Origin: Cyanobacteria bacterium OH_CBrB_359
Lineage (GTDB): Bacteria; Cyanobacteriota; Vampirovibrionia; Gastranaerophilales; Gastranaerophilaceae
Length of the DNA stretch: 64,000 nt
Assembly (NCBI GenBank): GCA_023433065.1
Contig: JAEZET010000004.1
Coordinates: 496,001 to 560,000 of the forward strand
Reading direction: 5' to 3'
Below are positions 1-9,097 of this stretch, piece after piece. Made by a program: the position numbers and the translations under genes. The notes under the pieces are model-generated. The model ran no database searches. It saw only the letters and a program-made list of their open reading frames with translations, and had not been told where the DNA came from. Numbering within the stretch: the first letter of the stretch is position 1; each line of letters begins with the position of its first letter.

Positions 1-1
1 C

Positions 2-847
2 AACATAAGCTTTTGAAGCATTTTTATCTAGAACAATTTCAGAAGGTTGTACATTAAGTTCTATTTGCTTTGCTATTTGTTCAAGTTTTACATCGACAAC
101 GTCAATATTAGTTTGTCCAATTGTAGTGAGTAAAATATATCTTCCGTTCTCGACAGGTTTTATATCTTTGGGTACCCCATTTATTTTAAGGCTGTATAAA
201 GGATCTGCCTGTTCTGATGAAAAGACTTTTAAATAGCTTGAATCATAGTTTGTTATGTAGTAAAGTTTGTTTTTTAGTTTATAATTGACCGCAACTTTTT
301 CACTTGTGTAATTTTTGTTATTGGGTAGTGGTGCTGTTTTTGATTTGGTTTGGGGTTTAGCTTTTGCTTTTGCAACTATTTTAGCGCTGTATAAAGGCAC
401 TTGGACGTTTCCTAAAACTCCTTTTAAAGTATCAGGAAGAGTAAGACCTTTAGGAACCAGTATGTCTTGAGGTATATATCCTGTTTTGATAACCATTGGT
501 ATATCCTGATTTTGGCATACTGTAAGCGTGCCTTTTTGTGTTTTTATTAATTTTAATAAAGAATAATTATTATTGAAAATGATTACTTCAGGCTTTTTAT
601 TCAAAGGGAGATTAGCCGGATAAGTGTAAGTTACAGATAGCTTATCAGTATTTTCTGTATAGGCCGGAATAACAGGAAGATATATTGTTCCGTCTGAAAG
701 GCTGATTAAACCGTCAAACCTTACATTCGCACCGGGTATCTGTTTTACTATAAAGGCCTTTAGAGGTTCGGGAAGCTTTGTTGCAAAAGCTGCAGGAGTA
801 CTAAAGACTAGTAAAGCCAATACCGTTATTAGATTCTTAAATTTCAT
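2..847 (-). CDS. secreted protein with YVTN/beta-propeller-like repeat, C-terminus outside window
   Basis: The open frame runs from an ATG at 847 to the window edge, giving the first 282 residues. It opens with a clear signal peptide (MKFKNLITVLALLVFSTPAAFA, residues 1-22, cleavage after AFA), so the product is exported. A Lys/Ala/Pro-rich linker sits near residues 185-200. The last visible stretch, with 'NIDVVDVKLEQIAKQI' followed by 'PSEIVLDKNASKAYV', has the shape of a YVTN-family beta-propeller blade. The ATG has a strong ribosome site (AGAGGG) and lies 17 bp after the dnaJ stop, so it is probably the last visible gene of the metG-prfB-grpE-dnaJ run. The start and export signal are certain; the propeller assignment rests on one partial repeat, and no substrate can be named. 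Confidence 0.7.
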   Translation of the reverse strand, partial: MKFKNLITVLALLVFSTPAAFATKLPEPLKAFIVKQIPGANVRFDGLISLSDGTIYLPVIPAYTENTDKLSVTYTYPANLPLNKKPEVIIFNNNYSLLKLIKTQKGTLTVCQNQDIPMVIKTGYIPQDILVPKGLTLPDTLKGVLGNVQVPLYSAKIVAKAKAKPQTKSKTAPLPNNKNYTSEKVAVNYKLKNKLYYITNYDSSYLKVFSSEQADPLYSLKINGVPKDIKPVENGRYILLTTIGQTNIDVVDVKLEQIAKQIELNVQPSEIVLDKNASKAYV

Positions 848-864
848 ACTTCCCTCTTTTGCGA

Positions 865-1989
865 TTAGTTATGAAGTGCATTTTTCATTTTATCTATTAT
901 GGTTTCTGAATTTTTTTTATTTTTGTTTAATTCATACAGTTTTGAATATAATTTTTTTTCTTCAGATGTTAGATTGTGAGGAGTTTTAAGCTTAATAATG
1001 ACGTTGTGATCTCCTCTTCTGTTTTTTTCTCCGAGATATGGAACCCCTAAAGATTTCATAGTAATTATTTTATCATGTTCTGTAGCTGGAGGTATAGAAA
1101 AAGTTTTTTCCCCGTCCAAAGTTTTTATTAAGACTTCATCCCCAAGTGCTGCCTGAGGGAATGAAACCTCCAATATTGTATAAATATCATTTCCTTTTCG
1201 TTTAAAATATTTGTCTTCTTTAACAAATAAAACTATATATAAATCGCCGTTAGGACCGCCGTTTTTACCTGAATCACCTTCATTTGCTACTCTTATCTTG
1301 GAGTGGTTGTCAACTCCTGCAGGTATTTTAACTGTAATTTTCTTTTCTTTTTCAATTCTGCCTGCACCTTTACAGTCAGGGCAAGGATCTGTTATTTTCT
1401 TACCCGCTCCATGACAATTAGGGCAAGTTGAAATTTGGCTAAAATGTCCTAATATTGTTTGTGTTACCTGTTGAACCCTTCCTGTTCCGCCGCAAGTAGG
1501 ACATGTCGAAGGTGGGCTTCCCGGTTTGGATCCTGTACCGGAACACTTTTGACATTTTTCAAGATGGTCAATTTTTATTTCCTTTTCAACACCAAACACA
1601 GCTTCTTGGAAAGTTAACTCAATATCAAGTCTCAAATCAGAGCCTCTTTGTGGGGCATTTGGATCTTGTTGACGTTCTGAAAATCCTCCGAATCCGCCAA
1701 AAAAGCTTTCGAAAATATCATTTAAGTTACCGAATCCAAAATCAAATGGCCCTGAAGTATTATAACCTGCATTTTTAAGGCCGTCTTCTCCATATCTATC
1801 ATATAAAGCTCTTTTGTCATCGTCCATTAATGTTTCATAAGCTTTTCCGAGTTCTTTGAATTTTTCTTCAGCATCAGGTGCTTTATTCACGTCGGGGTGG
1901 CATTCTCTGGCTTTTTTTCTAAAAGCGCTTTTAATTTCATCTTTTGAGGCATTTTGATTTACCCCTAAAGTATCATAATAATTACTCAT
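865..1989 (-). CDS. dnaJ: chaperone protein DnaJ (Hsp40)
   Basis: DnaJ is the cytoplasmic co-chaperone that delivers unfolded clients to DnaK and stimulates its ATPase. The 374-aa product has the full type I layout: J domain at residues 1-70 with the HPD motif (ECHPDVNK), a Gly/Phe-rich linker (FGFGNLNDIFESFFGGFGGF), four CxxCxGxG zinc-binding motifs (CQKCSGTG, CPTCGGTG, CPNCHGAG, CPDCKGAG) and the C-terminal client-binding beta domains. The frame stays open upstream to a TTG at 2007, but the ATG at 1989 starts directly on the J domain (MSNYYDTLGV), so I chose it. It follows grpE by 28 bp on the same strand. dnaK, usually between grpE and dnaJ, is not here. Confidence 0.97.
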   Translation of the reverse strand: MSNYYDTLGVNQNASKDEIKSAFRKKARECHPDVNKAPDAEEKFKELGKAYETLMDDDKRALYDRYGEDGLKNAGYNTSGPFDFGFGNLNDIFESFFGGFGGFSERQQDPNAPQRGSDLRLDIELTFQEAVFGVEKEIKIDHLEKCQKCSGTGSKPGSPPSTCPTCGGTGRVQQVTQTILGHFSQISTCPNCHGAGKKITDPCPDCKGAGRIEKEKKITVKIPAGVDNHSKIRVANEGDSGKNGGPNGDLYIVLFVKEDKYFKRKGNDIYTILEVSFPQAALGDEVLIKTLDGEKTFSIPPATEHDKIITMKSLGVPYLGEKNRRGDHNVIIKLKTPHNLTSEEKKLYSKLYELNKNKKNSETIIDKMKNALHN

Positions 1990-2017
1990 AATTCCATTTT
2001 CTCTCAAGTCCAGTTAG

Positions 2018-2593
2018 TTATTCTTTTACTGCTACATCAACAAGTGATGCTCTTAATATTTTATCACCAAGTTTGTAGCCTTTTTGAAGTTCTTTAATAA
2101 TTGTTTCTTCAGGGTAGTCATTTGTTGGTGTTTGCATAACTGCTTCATGTAAGTTAGGGTCAAAAGTTTTACCTTCAGTTTCAATAATTTCCAAGCCCAT
2201 TTTTGTCAAAGAATCGGTAAATTGTTTGTGTAGAATATCAAATGCTTCTTTTAGCGTGCCAATTTCATTTATAGATTCTATTGATTGTTGGGCTCTGTCG
2301 AAGTTATCTATTACTTCAATCATTTTTTTAAGAGCTTCTTCCTGTCCGTATTTTAAAAGAGCTTCTCTTTCTTGCGCCTGTCTTTTTCTATAGTTGTCAA
2401 AATCAGCCGCAAGCCTTATATACTGATTATTTAAATTATCATAGTCAGATTTTATTGCATTGATTTCTTCCTGAATTTTATTATCAGTAATCTCTTCATT
2501 ATTCTCTTTTAATTCGTCTTCCTTTTCCATATTGTTTTCTTGTGAAAAAGGATTATTTTTTTCATTTTTGTGATGATGTTCTTTTTTATTCAT
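2018..2593 (-). CDS. grpE: nucleotide exchange factor GrpE
   Basis: GrpE is the nucleotide exchange factor of DnaK: it releases ADP so that the chaperone cycle can restart. The 191-aa protein has a polar, disordered N-terminus rich in His, Asn, Lys and Glu (residues 1-45), a long alpha-helix, then the conserved core with 'LAADFDNYRKRQ' and 'VIDNFDRA', and the C-terminal beta wing (FDPNLHEAVMQ and 'LQKGYKLGDKILRASLV'). Length and motifs are typical. It sits immediately upstream of dnaJ and about 107 bp after prfB on the same strand. Confidence 0.96.
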   Translation of the reverse strand: MNKKEHHHKNEKNNPFSQENNMEKEDELKENNEEITDNKIQEEINAIKSDYDNLNNQYIRLAADFDNYRKRQAQEREALLKYGQEEALKKMIEVIDNFDRAQQSIESINEIGTLKEAFDILHKQFTDSLTKMGLEIIETEGKTFDPNLHEAVMQTPTNDYPEETIIKELQKGYKLGDKILRASLVDVAVKE

Positions 2594-2700
2594 GATACCC
2601 TACATTATTTTCTACCTATACAACATTATAAATTATCAATCCTTATACTCAACTTTTTTTAATATTTTATTAAGGTTTCAAAAAATTTATTTAAGCCGTA

Positions 2701-3799
2701 TTAGACTGTTTGTTTAAGAAAAGACTCAATAAATGAATCTATTTCTCCGTTCATAACGGCGTCGACATTGCCTACTTCATAATTTGTTCTATGGTCTTTA
2801 ACCATTTTATAAGGATGAAAAACATAAGAACGGATTTGTGAGCCGAAATTTATATCAACGTTTTCACCTTTAAGCTGGGATAATTTTTTTTCATGTTCTG
2901 CTTGTTTGATTGCAAGTAATTTTGAAGCTAAAATCTGCATAGCTGTTTCTTTATTTTGGAGTTGAGAGCGTTGTTGCTGGCATCTTACAACAATTCCTGT
3001 GGGTTTATGTAGAATTCTTACAGCAGTTTCGACCTTATTAACGTTCTGCCCTCCGGCACCTCCTGAGCGCATTGTATCTATTACCAAATCTTCTTGAGGA
3101 ATTATAATTTTTTTGCTGAAATCTTCTATTACAGGGCTGACTTCAAGACTGGCAAAACTTGTTTGTCTTTTCCCGTTTGCATTGAAAGGTGATATTCTGA
3201 CTAATCTGTGAACTCCTTTTTCCGCTTTAGAAAGCCCATAGGCGTATTTTCCTATGATTTTGATTGTTGCTGATTTGATTCCTGCCTCTTCACCATCAGA
3301 GCGCTCTATTAACTCTGTTTTCCAGCCTTTTGATTCTGCCCATCTCAAGTACATTCTTAATAGCATTTGAGCCCAATCTTGCGCATCAGTACCACCGGCT
3401 CCTGCATTTATTGATATAATCGCATCCTCTTTATCATATTCACCGCCAAGAGTTTTTTGAATTTCCCATTGTTCAAGTTTTTTATTCAGATCTTTTAAAT
3501 GCTGCATTGCTTCTTCGAACATTTGATTGTCGTGACTTTCTTCATAAAGCTCAATTAAAACTTGAGAGTCGCTCAACAAGAGCTCCCAACTTTCAATCAT
3601 TGAAAGAATGTCTTTATTTTCTTTGAGTTCCTGAGAAATTTTAGAAGATAATTCAGGATTATTCCATACTTCAGAATTTTGCAGTTTTTCTTCTAGTTCT
3701 TGAGTTTTGCTTTTGATAGTTGAAAGGTCAAAGATACTCCTTCGCTTTTTCAAGCATTGTCTTTACAGAATTATAGTTTTGTTTGAGTTCTATGAGCAT
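2701..3799 (-). CDS. prfB: peptide chain release factor 2, expressed through a +1 programmed frameshift
   Basis: RF2 recognises UAA and UGA stop codons and triggers hydrolysis of peptidyl-tRNA. The downstream frame alone would begin at a poor TTG (3753) and lack the N-terminus. An ATG at 3799 opens a 23-codon zero frame (MLIELKQNYNS...KEYL) that ends at an in-frame TGA (3730-3728). Shifting +1 at CTT-TGA-C joins it to the main frame as ...KEYL-DLSTIK..., giving 365 residues, the same length as E. coli RF2. The SPF stop-recognition tripeptide is at about 203-205 and the catalytic GGQ at 249-251 (RSGGAGGQNVNK). The ATG lies 8 nt after the metG stop, suggesting coupled translation. A standard gene caller will give a truncated N-terminus. 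Confidence 0.95.
3727..3742 (-). promoter_or_regulatory. prfB programmed +1 frameshift site
   Basis: Read on the minus strand the site is AAGGAG-TAT-CTT-TGA-C. An internal Shine-Dalgarno (AAGGAG, 3742-3737) lies three bases before the slippery CTT codon and the UGA stop, the same arrangement as the E. coli autoregulatory site. In the known mechanism, scarce RF2 lets the ribosome pause at UGA and slip forward, making more RF2; abundant RF2 terminates early. The pattern is seen directly; the regulation is inferred from the family. Confidence 0.95.
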
Positions 3800-3807
3800 T
3801 CTATATG

Positions 3808-5373
3808 TTAGCCTTTTTTCTTATCTGTGGCAAATTCGGAATCCAGCCTTAAAAAGACGGGTTTTATTTTATCTTTATCAGTAATTTTGCCTTGTTTTAA
3901 ATTTTCCCATTTTAAATTTTCAAGCTTAAAATTACATTCAAGACTTAGCTGAGCCATTATATCTTTAGAAATATTAGGGCAATAAGGATAAAGAAGGACT
4001 CCTATATATTGCATTGCATTTAATACATTATATAAAATTTCTCCGCATTTATCCATTTTATCTTCTTTAGCAAGTACCCATGGAGCATTATCAGAAACAT
4101 ATTTGTTGATATAATTTGCAAAGTTAACAATTTTACCGGCGGCATCTGATAATTCGTAATTATCAAAATGTAATTTTACTTCCTGAACTGTTTTATCCGC
4201 CAAAAGTGCAATTTCTGAAGTTTTTGAAGTTATAAACTCAGGTTTAATTTCTCCGCCAAAGTATTTAACAAGCATATTTAATGTTCTGTTCAAAAGATTT
4301 CCTATGTTATTTGCCAAATCTGCATTGACTCTTTCTTTAAAGTCTTCATCAGAATAGTTGCCGTCTTTGCCTGTTGGTGCTGTGACCATCATAAAATATC
4401 TGAAAGAATCTGAATTTTCAAGGCTAAAAGTTTCGATAACATCTTTTGGAGCGATGACATTCCCGATAGATTTGCTCATTTTTGACTGATCAATTGTAAT
4501 CCAACCATGTCCAAAGATTGTTTCAGGCAATTCTGTTTCAAGGGCCATAAGTATTGCTATCCAATAAATTGAGTGAAATTTTATGATATCTTTTCCTATA
4601 ACCTGAATATTTGCAGGCCAAAACTTTTTAAAAGTTTCAGAAGGATTTTTAGTATCGAACCCAATAGCTGTTATGTAATTAGAAAGCGCATCAATCCAGA
4701 CATATATAATTTGAGAATCATCTTCAGGAACTTCAATTCCCCAAGAAACAGATGATTTTGTTCTTGATACAGATATATCTTCAATATCTTCGAGCTGTTT
4801 TAGGACTTCATTCGCCCTGCACTCAGGAAGGATAAACTTAGGATGTGTTTTTATGTGTTCAATAATTCTATCTTTATATTTTGTGAGTTTAAAGAAGTAA
4901 TTTTCTTCTTTTATTTCTTCCGGTTTTTTAAGGTGATTGGGGCATAAGCCGTCTTCTGTCAGTTCTCTGGAATTCAGGAAAGACTCACAACCAGAGCAGT
5001 ATAACCCTGTATATGAATGTTTATAAATATCACCCTTATCAAGAAGCTTCTTAAATATTTTTTGAACGGTTTTCTTATGTTCAGGGTCAGTTGTTCTTAT
5101 TAATTTATCATAGTGAACGTCTAGTAATTTCCAAGCATCTATAAACTTTTGCGCATTTTCATCACATAGCTGCTGGGGAGTAATACCCATTGATTCTGCT
5201 GTTTTTTGGATTTTTACACCATGTTCGTCAGTCCCCGTAAGAAAATAAACGTCATCAATCCTTTGATGCATGTGTCTTATTATTACATCAGCCATAATTT
5301 TTTCATAAGCATGTCCTATATGAGGCGCACCATTTACGTAGTCTATTGCCGTTGTTAAATAAAACTTGTCCAT
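3808..5373 (-). CDS. metG: methionine--tRNA ligase
   Basis: This cytoplasmic enzyme charges tRNA-Met with methionine using ATP. The 521-aa class I synthetase has the HIGH motif at residues 18-21 (APHIGHAYEK) and KMSKS at 298-302 (SKMSKSIGNV). A zinc-knuckle insertion carries 'YCSGCESFL' and 'CPNH'. The protein ends after the anticodon-binding helical domain, without the C-terminal EMAP/OB-fold dimerisation domain found in longer forms. The frame extends upstream to 5415, but the ATG at 5373 begins exactly on the conserved N-terminus (MDKFYLTTAIDYVNG), so it is preferred. Its stop is 8 nt from the prfB ATG. It diverges from rph across 64 bp that must hold promoters for both directions. Confidence 0.96.
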   Translation of the reverse strand: MDKFYLTTAIDYVNGAPHIGHAYEKIMADVIIRHMHQRIDDVYFLTGTDEHGVKIQKTAESMGITPQQLCDENAQKFIDAWKLLDVHYDKLIRTTDPEHKKTVQKIFKKLLDKGDIYKHSYTGLYCSGCESFLNSRELTEDGLCPNHLKKPEEIKEENYFFKLTKYKDRIIEHIKTHPKFILPECRANEVLKQLEDIEDISVSRTKSSVSWGIEVPEDDSQIIYVWIDALSNYITAIGFDTKNPSETFKKFWPANIQVIGKDIIKFHSIYWIAILMALETELPETIFGHGWITIDQSKMSKSIGNVIAPKDVIETFSLENSDSFRYFMMVTAPTGKDGNYSDEDFKERVNADLANNIGNLLNRTLNMLVKYFGGEIKPEFITSKTSEIALLADKTVQEVKLHFDNYELSDAAGKIVNFANYINKYVSDNAPWVLAKEDKMDKCGEILYNVLNAMQYIGVLLYPYCPNISKDIMAQLSLECNFKLENLKWENLKQGKITDKDKIKPVFLRLDSEFATDKKKG

Positions 5374-5437
5374 ATCAAACCTTATATTGTAATATACTAA
5401 AATAAAATTTAGCATAAAAATGAGGATTTAAAAACAT

Positions 5438-6148
5438 ATGTCAGAGCGATTAAACCAAAGAAAAAACGATGAATTGAGAAAGATAAAATTTACAAAGAAT
5501 TACACAAAACATGCTTTAGGGTCTGTATTAGTTGAGTTTGGTGATACTAAGGTTATAGTTACCGCATCAGTTGATGAGCAGAAACCAAAATGGATGGAAA
5601 AAGATGATAAAAGGGGCTGGGTTACTGCTGAATATTCACTATTGCCATCAGCCACACACACAAGATGTCAGAGAGAGAGGACAAAAATTTCAGGTAGGAC
5701 TCAGGAAATTCAAAGGCTTATAGGGAGAAGTCTTCGTTCTTGTGTTGATTTGGAAAAATTAGGAGAAAGGACAATAACTATTGATGCTGATGTGATACAG
5801 GCAGATGGCGGGACTAGATGTGCAAGTATTTGCGGTGGCTTTTTGGCTTTAAAGCTTGCAGTTGACAAACTAATTGCCGGAAATCTTATAAAGGAATCAC
5901 CTATTATAGAGCCTATCGCTGCTGTTTCAGTCGGTATTGTAAATGGGGAAATAATCTTAGATTTAGATTACTGCGAAGATTCCTCAGCTCAGGCTGACAG
6001 TAATATTGTTATGACAAAAAGCGGCCGAATTATTGAATTTCAAACCACAGCAGAGGGTAACCCTTTCATCAGAAAACAGCTTGATGAGATATTAGATCTT
6101 GGTGAAAGTGCGGTATCCCAAATTGTAGGTATGTACGAAAAATCTTAA
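5438..6148 (+). CDS. rph: ribonuclease PH
   Basis: RNase PH is a phosphate-dependent 3'-5' exoribonuclease that trims tRNA 3' ends and helps degrade structured RNA. The 236-aa protein matches the family along its full length: the N-terminal 'KFTKNYTKHALGSVLVEFGDTKVI', the RNA-binding Arg-rich loop with 'GWVTAEYSLLPSATHTR', 'SGRTQEIQRLIGRSLR', the 'DADVIQADGGTR' core, and the phosphate-site region 'LDLDYCEDSSAQADSN'. A GAGG ribosome site precedes the ATG. It stands alone between the divergent metG and the downstream glmS. Confidence 0.97.
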   Translation: MSERLNQRKNDELRKIKFTKNYTKHALGSVLVEFGDTKVIVTASVDEQKPKWMEKDDKRGWVTAEYSLLPSATHTRCQRERTKISGRTQEIQRLIGRSLRSCVDLEKLGERTITIDADVIQADGGTRCASICGGFLALKLAVDKLIAGNLIKESPIIEPIAAVSVGIVNGEIILDLDYCEDSSAQADSNIVMTKSGRIIEFQTTAEGNPFIRKQLDEILDLGESAVSQIVGMYEKS

Positions 6149-6231
6149 TATATTTTTAATATCAAATAATTTATAAGTATGTATAATATAATTTATGTCA
6201 TTGGTTTGAGTAGAAGAGGAACTTAATAAAA

Positions 6232-8079
6232 ATGTGCGGAATCGTAGGATATATAGGGGAAAAACCCGTTGTAAAAATATTATTGGATGGACTTACCAAC
6301 CTTGAATACAGAGGATATGACTCATCAGGAGTTGCTGTAAATGATGAAGGAGAAATTAAGATTTATAAGGCTGAAGGTAAGCTTCAAAACCTTAAAGATA
6401 TTTTGGAAGCGAAAAAATCCGAAATTAAATCTTCAACAATGGGAATAGGTCACATAAGATGGGCAACCCATGGCGGAGCTACAGAACTAAACGCTCATCC
6501 GCATACATGTAATTGCGGAAAATTAGTACTTGTTCACAATGGAATTATTGAAAATTATAAAGAGTTAAGAGAAGAATTGACCAAAAAAGGCTGCGTTTTC
6601 CGCTCTCAAACGGATACAGAGACAGTAGCACACCTTGTTGCCTATGAATATGCACAAACCGAATCTTTGAAAGAGGCGGTAAGAAAAGCTTTAATCCAAC
6701 TAAAAGGTGCATATGCACTTTGCGTTATGCATAAAGATGAGCCAGATAAAATTGTTGTAGCAAGAAAAAATGCCCCTCTTCTGGTAGGTTTGGGAGAAGG
6801 TGAAAACTATATTGCCAGCGATGTCCCTGCAATCATTGAACATACAAAAAAAGCAATATATCTTGAAGATGATGAAATTGCTGTAGTTAAAAAAGATTCT
6901 GTTGAGTTTTTTGATTTAAAAGGAAATTCGGTTAATAAAAAAGTGGAGCATTTGCCCTGGGAGCCTGTTGCTTTGAGTAAGATGGGCTATAAACATTTTA
7001 TGCTTAAAGAAATCCATGAGCAGCCGGATGTTATAAGAAATGTTCTTAATGGAAAATTATTCGGTATTGACTCTCTGGTAAGGCTAAATGAAGTTAAACT
7101 TAATAAGGAAAGTCTTAAAAATCTTAACCGTATAGAAATTATAGCTTGTGGAACATCCCTTCATGCCGCAATGATCGGCAAATTTATAATTGAAGATTTT
7201 ACGGGAATAGCCGTTGATGTCGAACCTTCTAGTGAATATATCTATAGAAAAACAGTTACCGATTCATCAACCATGGTAATAGGGGTTTCTCAATCAGGAG
7301 AAACTGCAGATACAATCACAGCAATAAGACAGGCAAAAGCAAAAGGCTCTCATGTACTTATAATAACAAACAGGCCGGATTCTACAATGGCAAGAGAAGC
7401 TGATAGCCTTGTTCCAGTGAATGCAGGTATAGAAGTTAGCGTTGCGGCGACAAAATCTTATACAGCGCAGGTTATTTCTTTCTATCTTTTAGCTATTCAT
7501 CTTGCCGAGATTAAAGAATCTTTGAATAAAAAGTATTTATCTGAATTAAAACATGAGCTTATTCAGCTTCCAACCAAAATAGAGCAGATATTAAACAATA
7601 AACAGCAAATACAAGATTGTGCAAGAAAATTTGCCAATACTAAAAACTTTATATATATTGCAAGAGGAATTAACCTCGCAACAGCATTGGAAGGAGCTTT
7701 AAAACTCAAGGAAATAAGCTATATAAATGCAACAGGTTATCCGGCCGGTGAATTAAAACATGGTCCTATTGCAATGCTTGATGAAACTTTGCCCGTTTTA
7801 TCCATTTTGATACCGGGGCATGTTACATATGAAAAAATCCTTTCAAACAGCGAAGAGGCAAAAGCCAGAAATGCAAGGCTAATCGCTCTCACATCTTCTG
7901 ATGATGAGCATTTAAAAACCTTATTTGAAGACATAATTAAAATTCCTCCTGTATCAGAGATATTGTCACCCGTTGTGGCGAATGTACCGCTTCAGCTTTT
8001 GGCATACTATATTGCGGAGTTTTTGGGTAAAGATGTTGACCAGCCTAGAAACCTTGCTAAATCTGTAACGGTAGAGTAA
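6232..8079 (+). CDS. glmS: glutamine--fructose-6-phosphate aminotransferase (isomerizing)
   Basis: GlmS makes glucosamine-6-phosphate from fructose-6-phosphate and glutamine, the first committed step towards UDP-GlcNAc for peptidoglycan and lipid A. The 615-aa protein starts MCGIVGYIG, leaving the nucleophilic Cys1 after Met removal. The N-terminal class II glutamine amidotransferase domain carries 'LEYRGYDSSG', 'GIGHIRWATHG' and 'VHNGIIENY'; two SIS sugar-isomerase domains follow ('GTSLHAA', 'SQSGETADT', 'ELKHGPIAM'), ending with the expected 'NLAKSVTVE'. A TATAAT box occurs at 6182-6187 and a ribosome site (AGAGGA) precedes the ATG. The 83-bp leader is too short for a glmS ribozyme. The stop codon abuts the ATG of a 52-codon gene. 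Confidence 0.98.
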   Translation: MCGIVGYIGEKPVVKILLDGLTNLEYRGYDSSGVAVNDEGEIKIYKAEGKLQNLKDILEAKKSEIKSSTMGIGHIRWATHGGATELNAHPHTCNCGKLVLVHNGIIENYKELREELTKKGCVFRSQTDTETVAHLVAYEYAQTESLKEAVRKALIQLKGAYALCVMHKDEPDKIVVARKNAPLLVGLGEGENYIASDVPAIIEHTKKAIYLEDDEIAVVKKDSVEFFDLKGNSVNKKVEHLPWEPVALSKMGYKHFMLKEIHEQPDVIRNVLNGKLFGIDSLVRLNEVKLNKESLKNLNRIEIIACGTSLHAAMIGKFIIEDFTGIAVDVEPSSEYIYRKTVTDSSTMVIGVSQSGETADTITAIRQAKAKGSHVLIITNRPDSTMAREADSLVPVNAGIEVSVAATKSYTAQVISFYLLAIHLAEIKESLNKKYLSELKHELIQLPTKIEQILNNKQQIQDCARKFANTKNFIYIARGINLATALEGALKLKEISYINATGYPAGELKHGPIAMLDETLPVLSILIPGHVTYEKILSNSEEAKARNARLIALTSSDDEHLKTLFEDIIKIPPVSEILSPVVANVPLQLLAYYIAEFLGKDVDQPRNLAKSVTVE

Positions 8080-8238
8080 ATGATAACAAATAAAGAAGTT
8101 TTTATAAAAAAAACATCTGCTTTGACATCCGAATATGTAGAAAATGAACTTAAAAAACAGGGGTTTAATGTTCTAAAATGGGCAATAGTTAAAGTGAAAA
8201 AAGATTGCTATAAGCTCAATGTTGCAATTATAGAGTGA
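8080..8238 (+). CDS. small hypothetical protein coupled to glmS
   Basis: I do not recognise this family. The ATG follows the glmS stop with no gap (TAAATG), a classical arrangement for translational coupling. The 52 residues (starting MITNKEVFIKKTSAL) look like a compact beta-alpha-beta mini-domain: a helix-like 'TSEYVENELKKQGF' and two beta-like strands 'NVLKWAIVKVKK' and 'CYKLNVAIIE'. No signal peptide or membrane segment is seen. The last 11 bp overlap the 3' end of the convergent serB. The amphipathic, well-formed sequence argues for a real gene, but no role can be assigned. Confidence 0.6.
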   Translation: MITNKEVFIKKTSALTSEYVENELKKQGFNVLKWAIVKVKKDCYKLNVAIIE

Positions 8239-8854
8239 TTTTATCAAAAATCTTTGTCAAATCCTTTTCTTCAATAATAATATTAGCTTCTTTTTTTAAG
8301 ACTTCTTTTGCGCAAAATGCAACTTTTTTAGCTGCATATTTAAACATACTTAAATCATTTGCTCCGTCCCCAACCGCAATAGTATTTTTAGGAGAAATTT
8401 TTAGTATATTTTGAAGTTTATTTAACATATAACCTTTGCTTGAAGAAAACATCATTTCTCCACCCAACAATCCCGTCATTTCCCCGTTTTTAAAATGCAG
8501 AATATTTGAAAATTCAATATCGTAGCCGAGGATTTTTTGTGCCGGAATGGTTGCTGACTTAAATCCGCCAGAAAAGCATACGGTGTAATACCTTCTTTTT
8601 TTTAATTCAGAAATAGTTTCGCTTGCACCTTTTATATAAGGAAGATTTATGCAAATTTCATTAACTTTTTCTTCCTTTAAGCCTTTTAATAGGGCAACTC
8701 TTTTTACAAGACTTTCAAAAAAATCCAGCCTTCCTTCCATTGCCTGTTTTGTTATTGTTGTGATTTCATCTTTTATATTTAGCTCTTGGGCTAAAAATTC
8801 TATTGTTTCGCCATCCATTAGTGTTGAATCAAAATCAAAAACAGCGAGTTTCAT
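8228..8854 (-). CDS. serB: phosphoserine phosphatase (HAD superfamily)
   Basis: SerB removes phosphate from phosphoserine in the last step of serine biosynthesis. The 208-aa protein is the single-domain form with all HAD motifs: the nucleophile motif DFDSTLMDGETIE (Asp7 nucleophile, Asp9 general acid/base), motif II in 'YYTVCFSGGFKSAT', the Lys in 'SSSKGYMLNK', and motif IV 'VGDGANDLSMFKYA'. The DSTxxxxE pattern and 'SGGF' are characteristic of SerB rather than of generic HAD proteins. It is transcribed towards glmS and overlaps the small gene at 8080-8238 by 11 bp, so the two transcripts must be antisense at their ends. Confidence 0.92.
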   Translation of the reverse strand: MKLAVFDFDSTLMDGETIEFLAQELNIKDEITTITKQAMEGRLDFFESLVKRVALLKGLKEEKVNEICINLPYIKGASETISELKKRRYYTVCFSGGFKSATIPAQKILGYDIEFSNILHFKNGEMTGLLGGEMMFSSSKGYMLNKLQNILKISPKNTIAVGDGANDLSMFKYAAKKVAFCAKEVLKKEANIIIEEKDLTKIFDKITL

Positions 8855-9097
8855 TTTCCCTCATTTCCAGATTCAGCTTTTACTGAATTTATTATCTTAT
8901 TTTACTATTATTCTTTGAATATACAAAAAATATAATTTTAAAATTAATTATTCTTTAGATATAAATATTTTTACAATATTTACCATTCCAAAACATTTTG
9001 AGAAGTTAACTATGGGAATGCCTGTTATAAAAAACTTTGATTAAGATTATTCTTGTTAAGAAATATTAATAAAAATTTTAAAAAATAGCAATTATAT

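Noticed and set aside
6149..6231. glmS ribozyme
   Set aside because: The leader is only 83 bp and shows none of the conserved ribozyme core.
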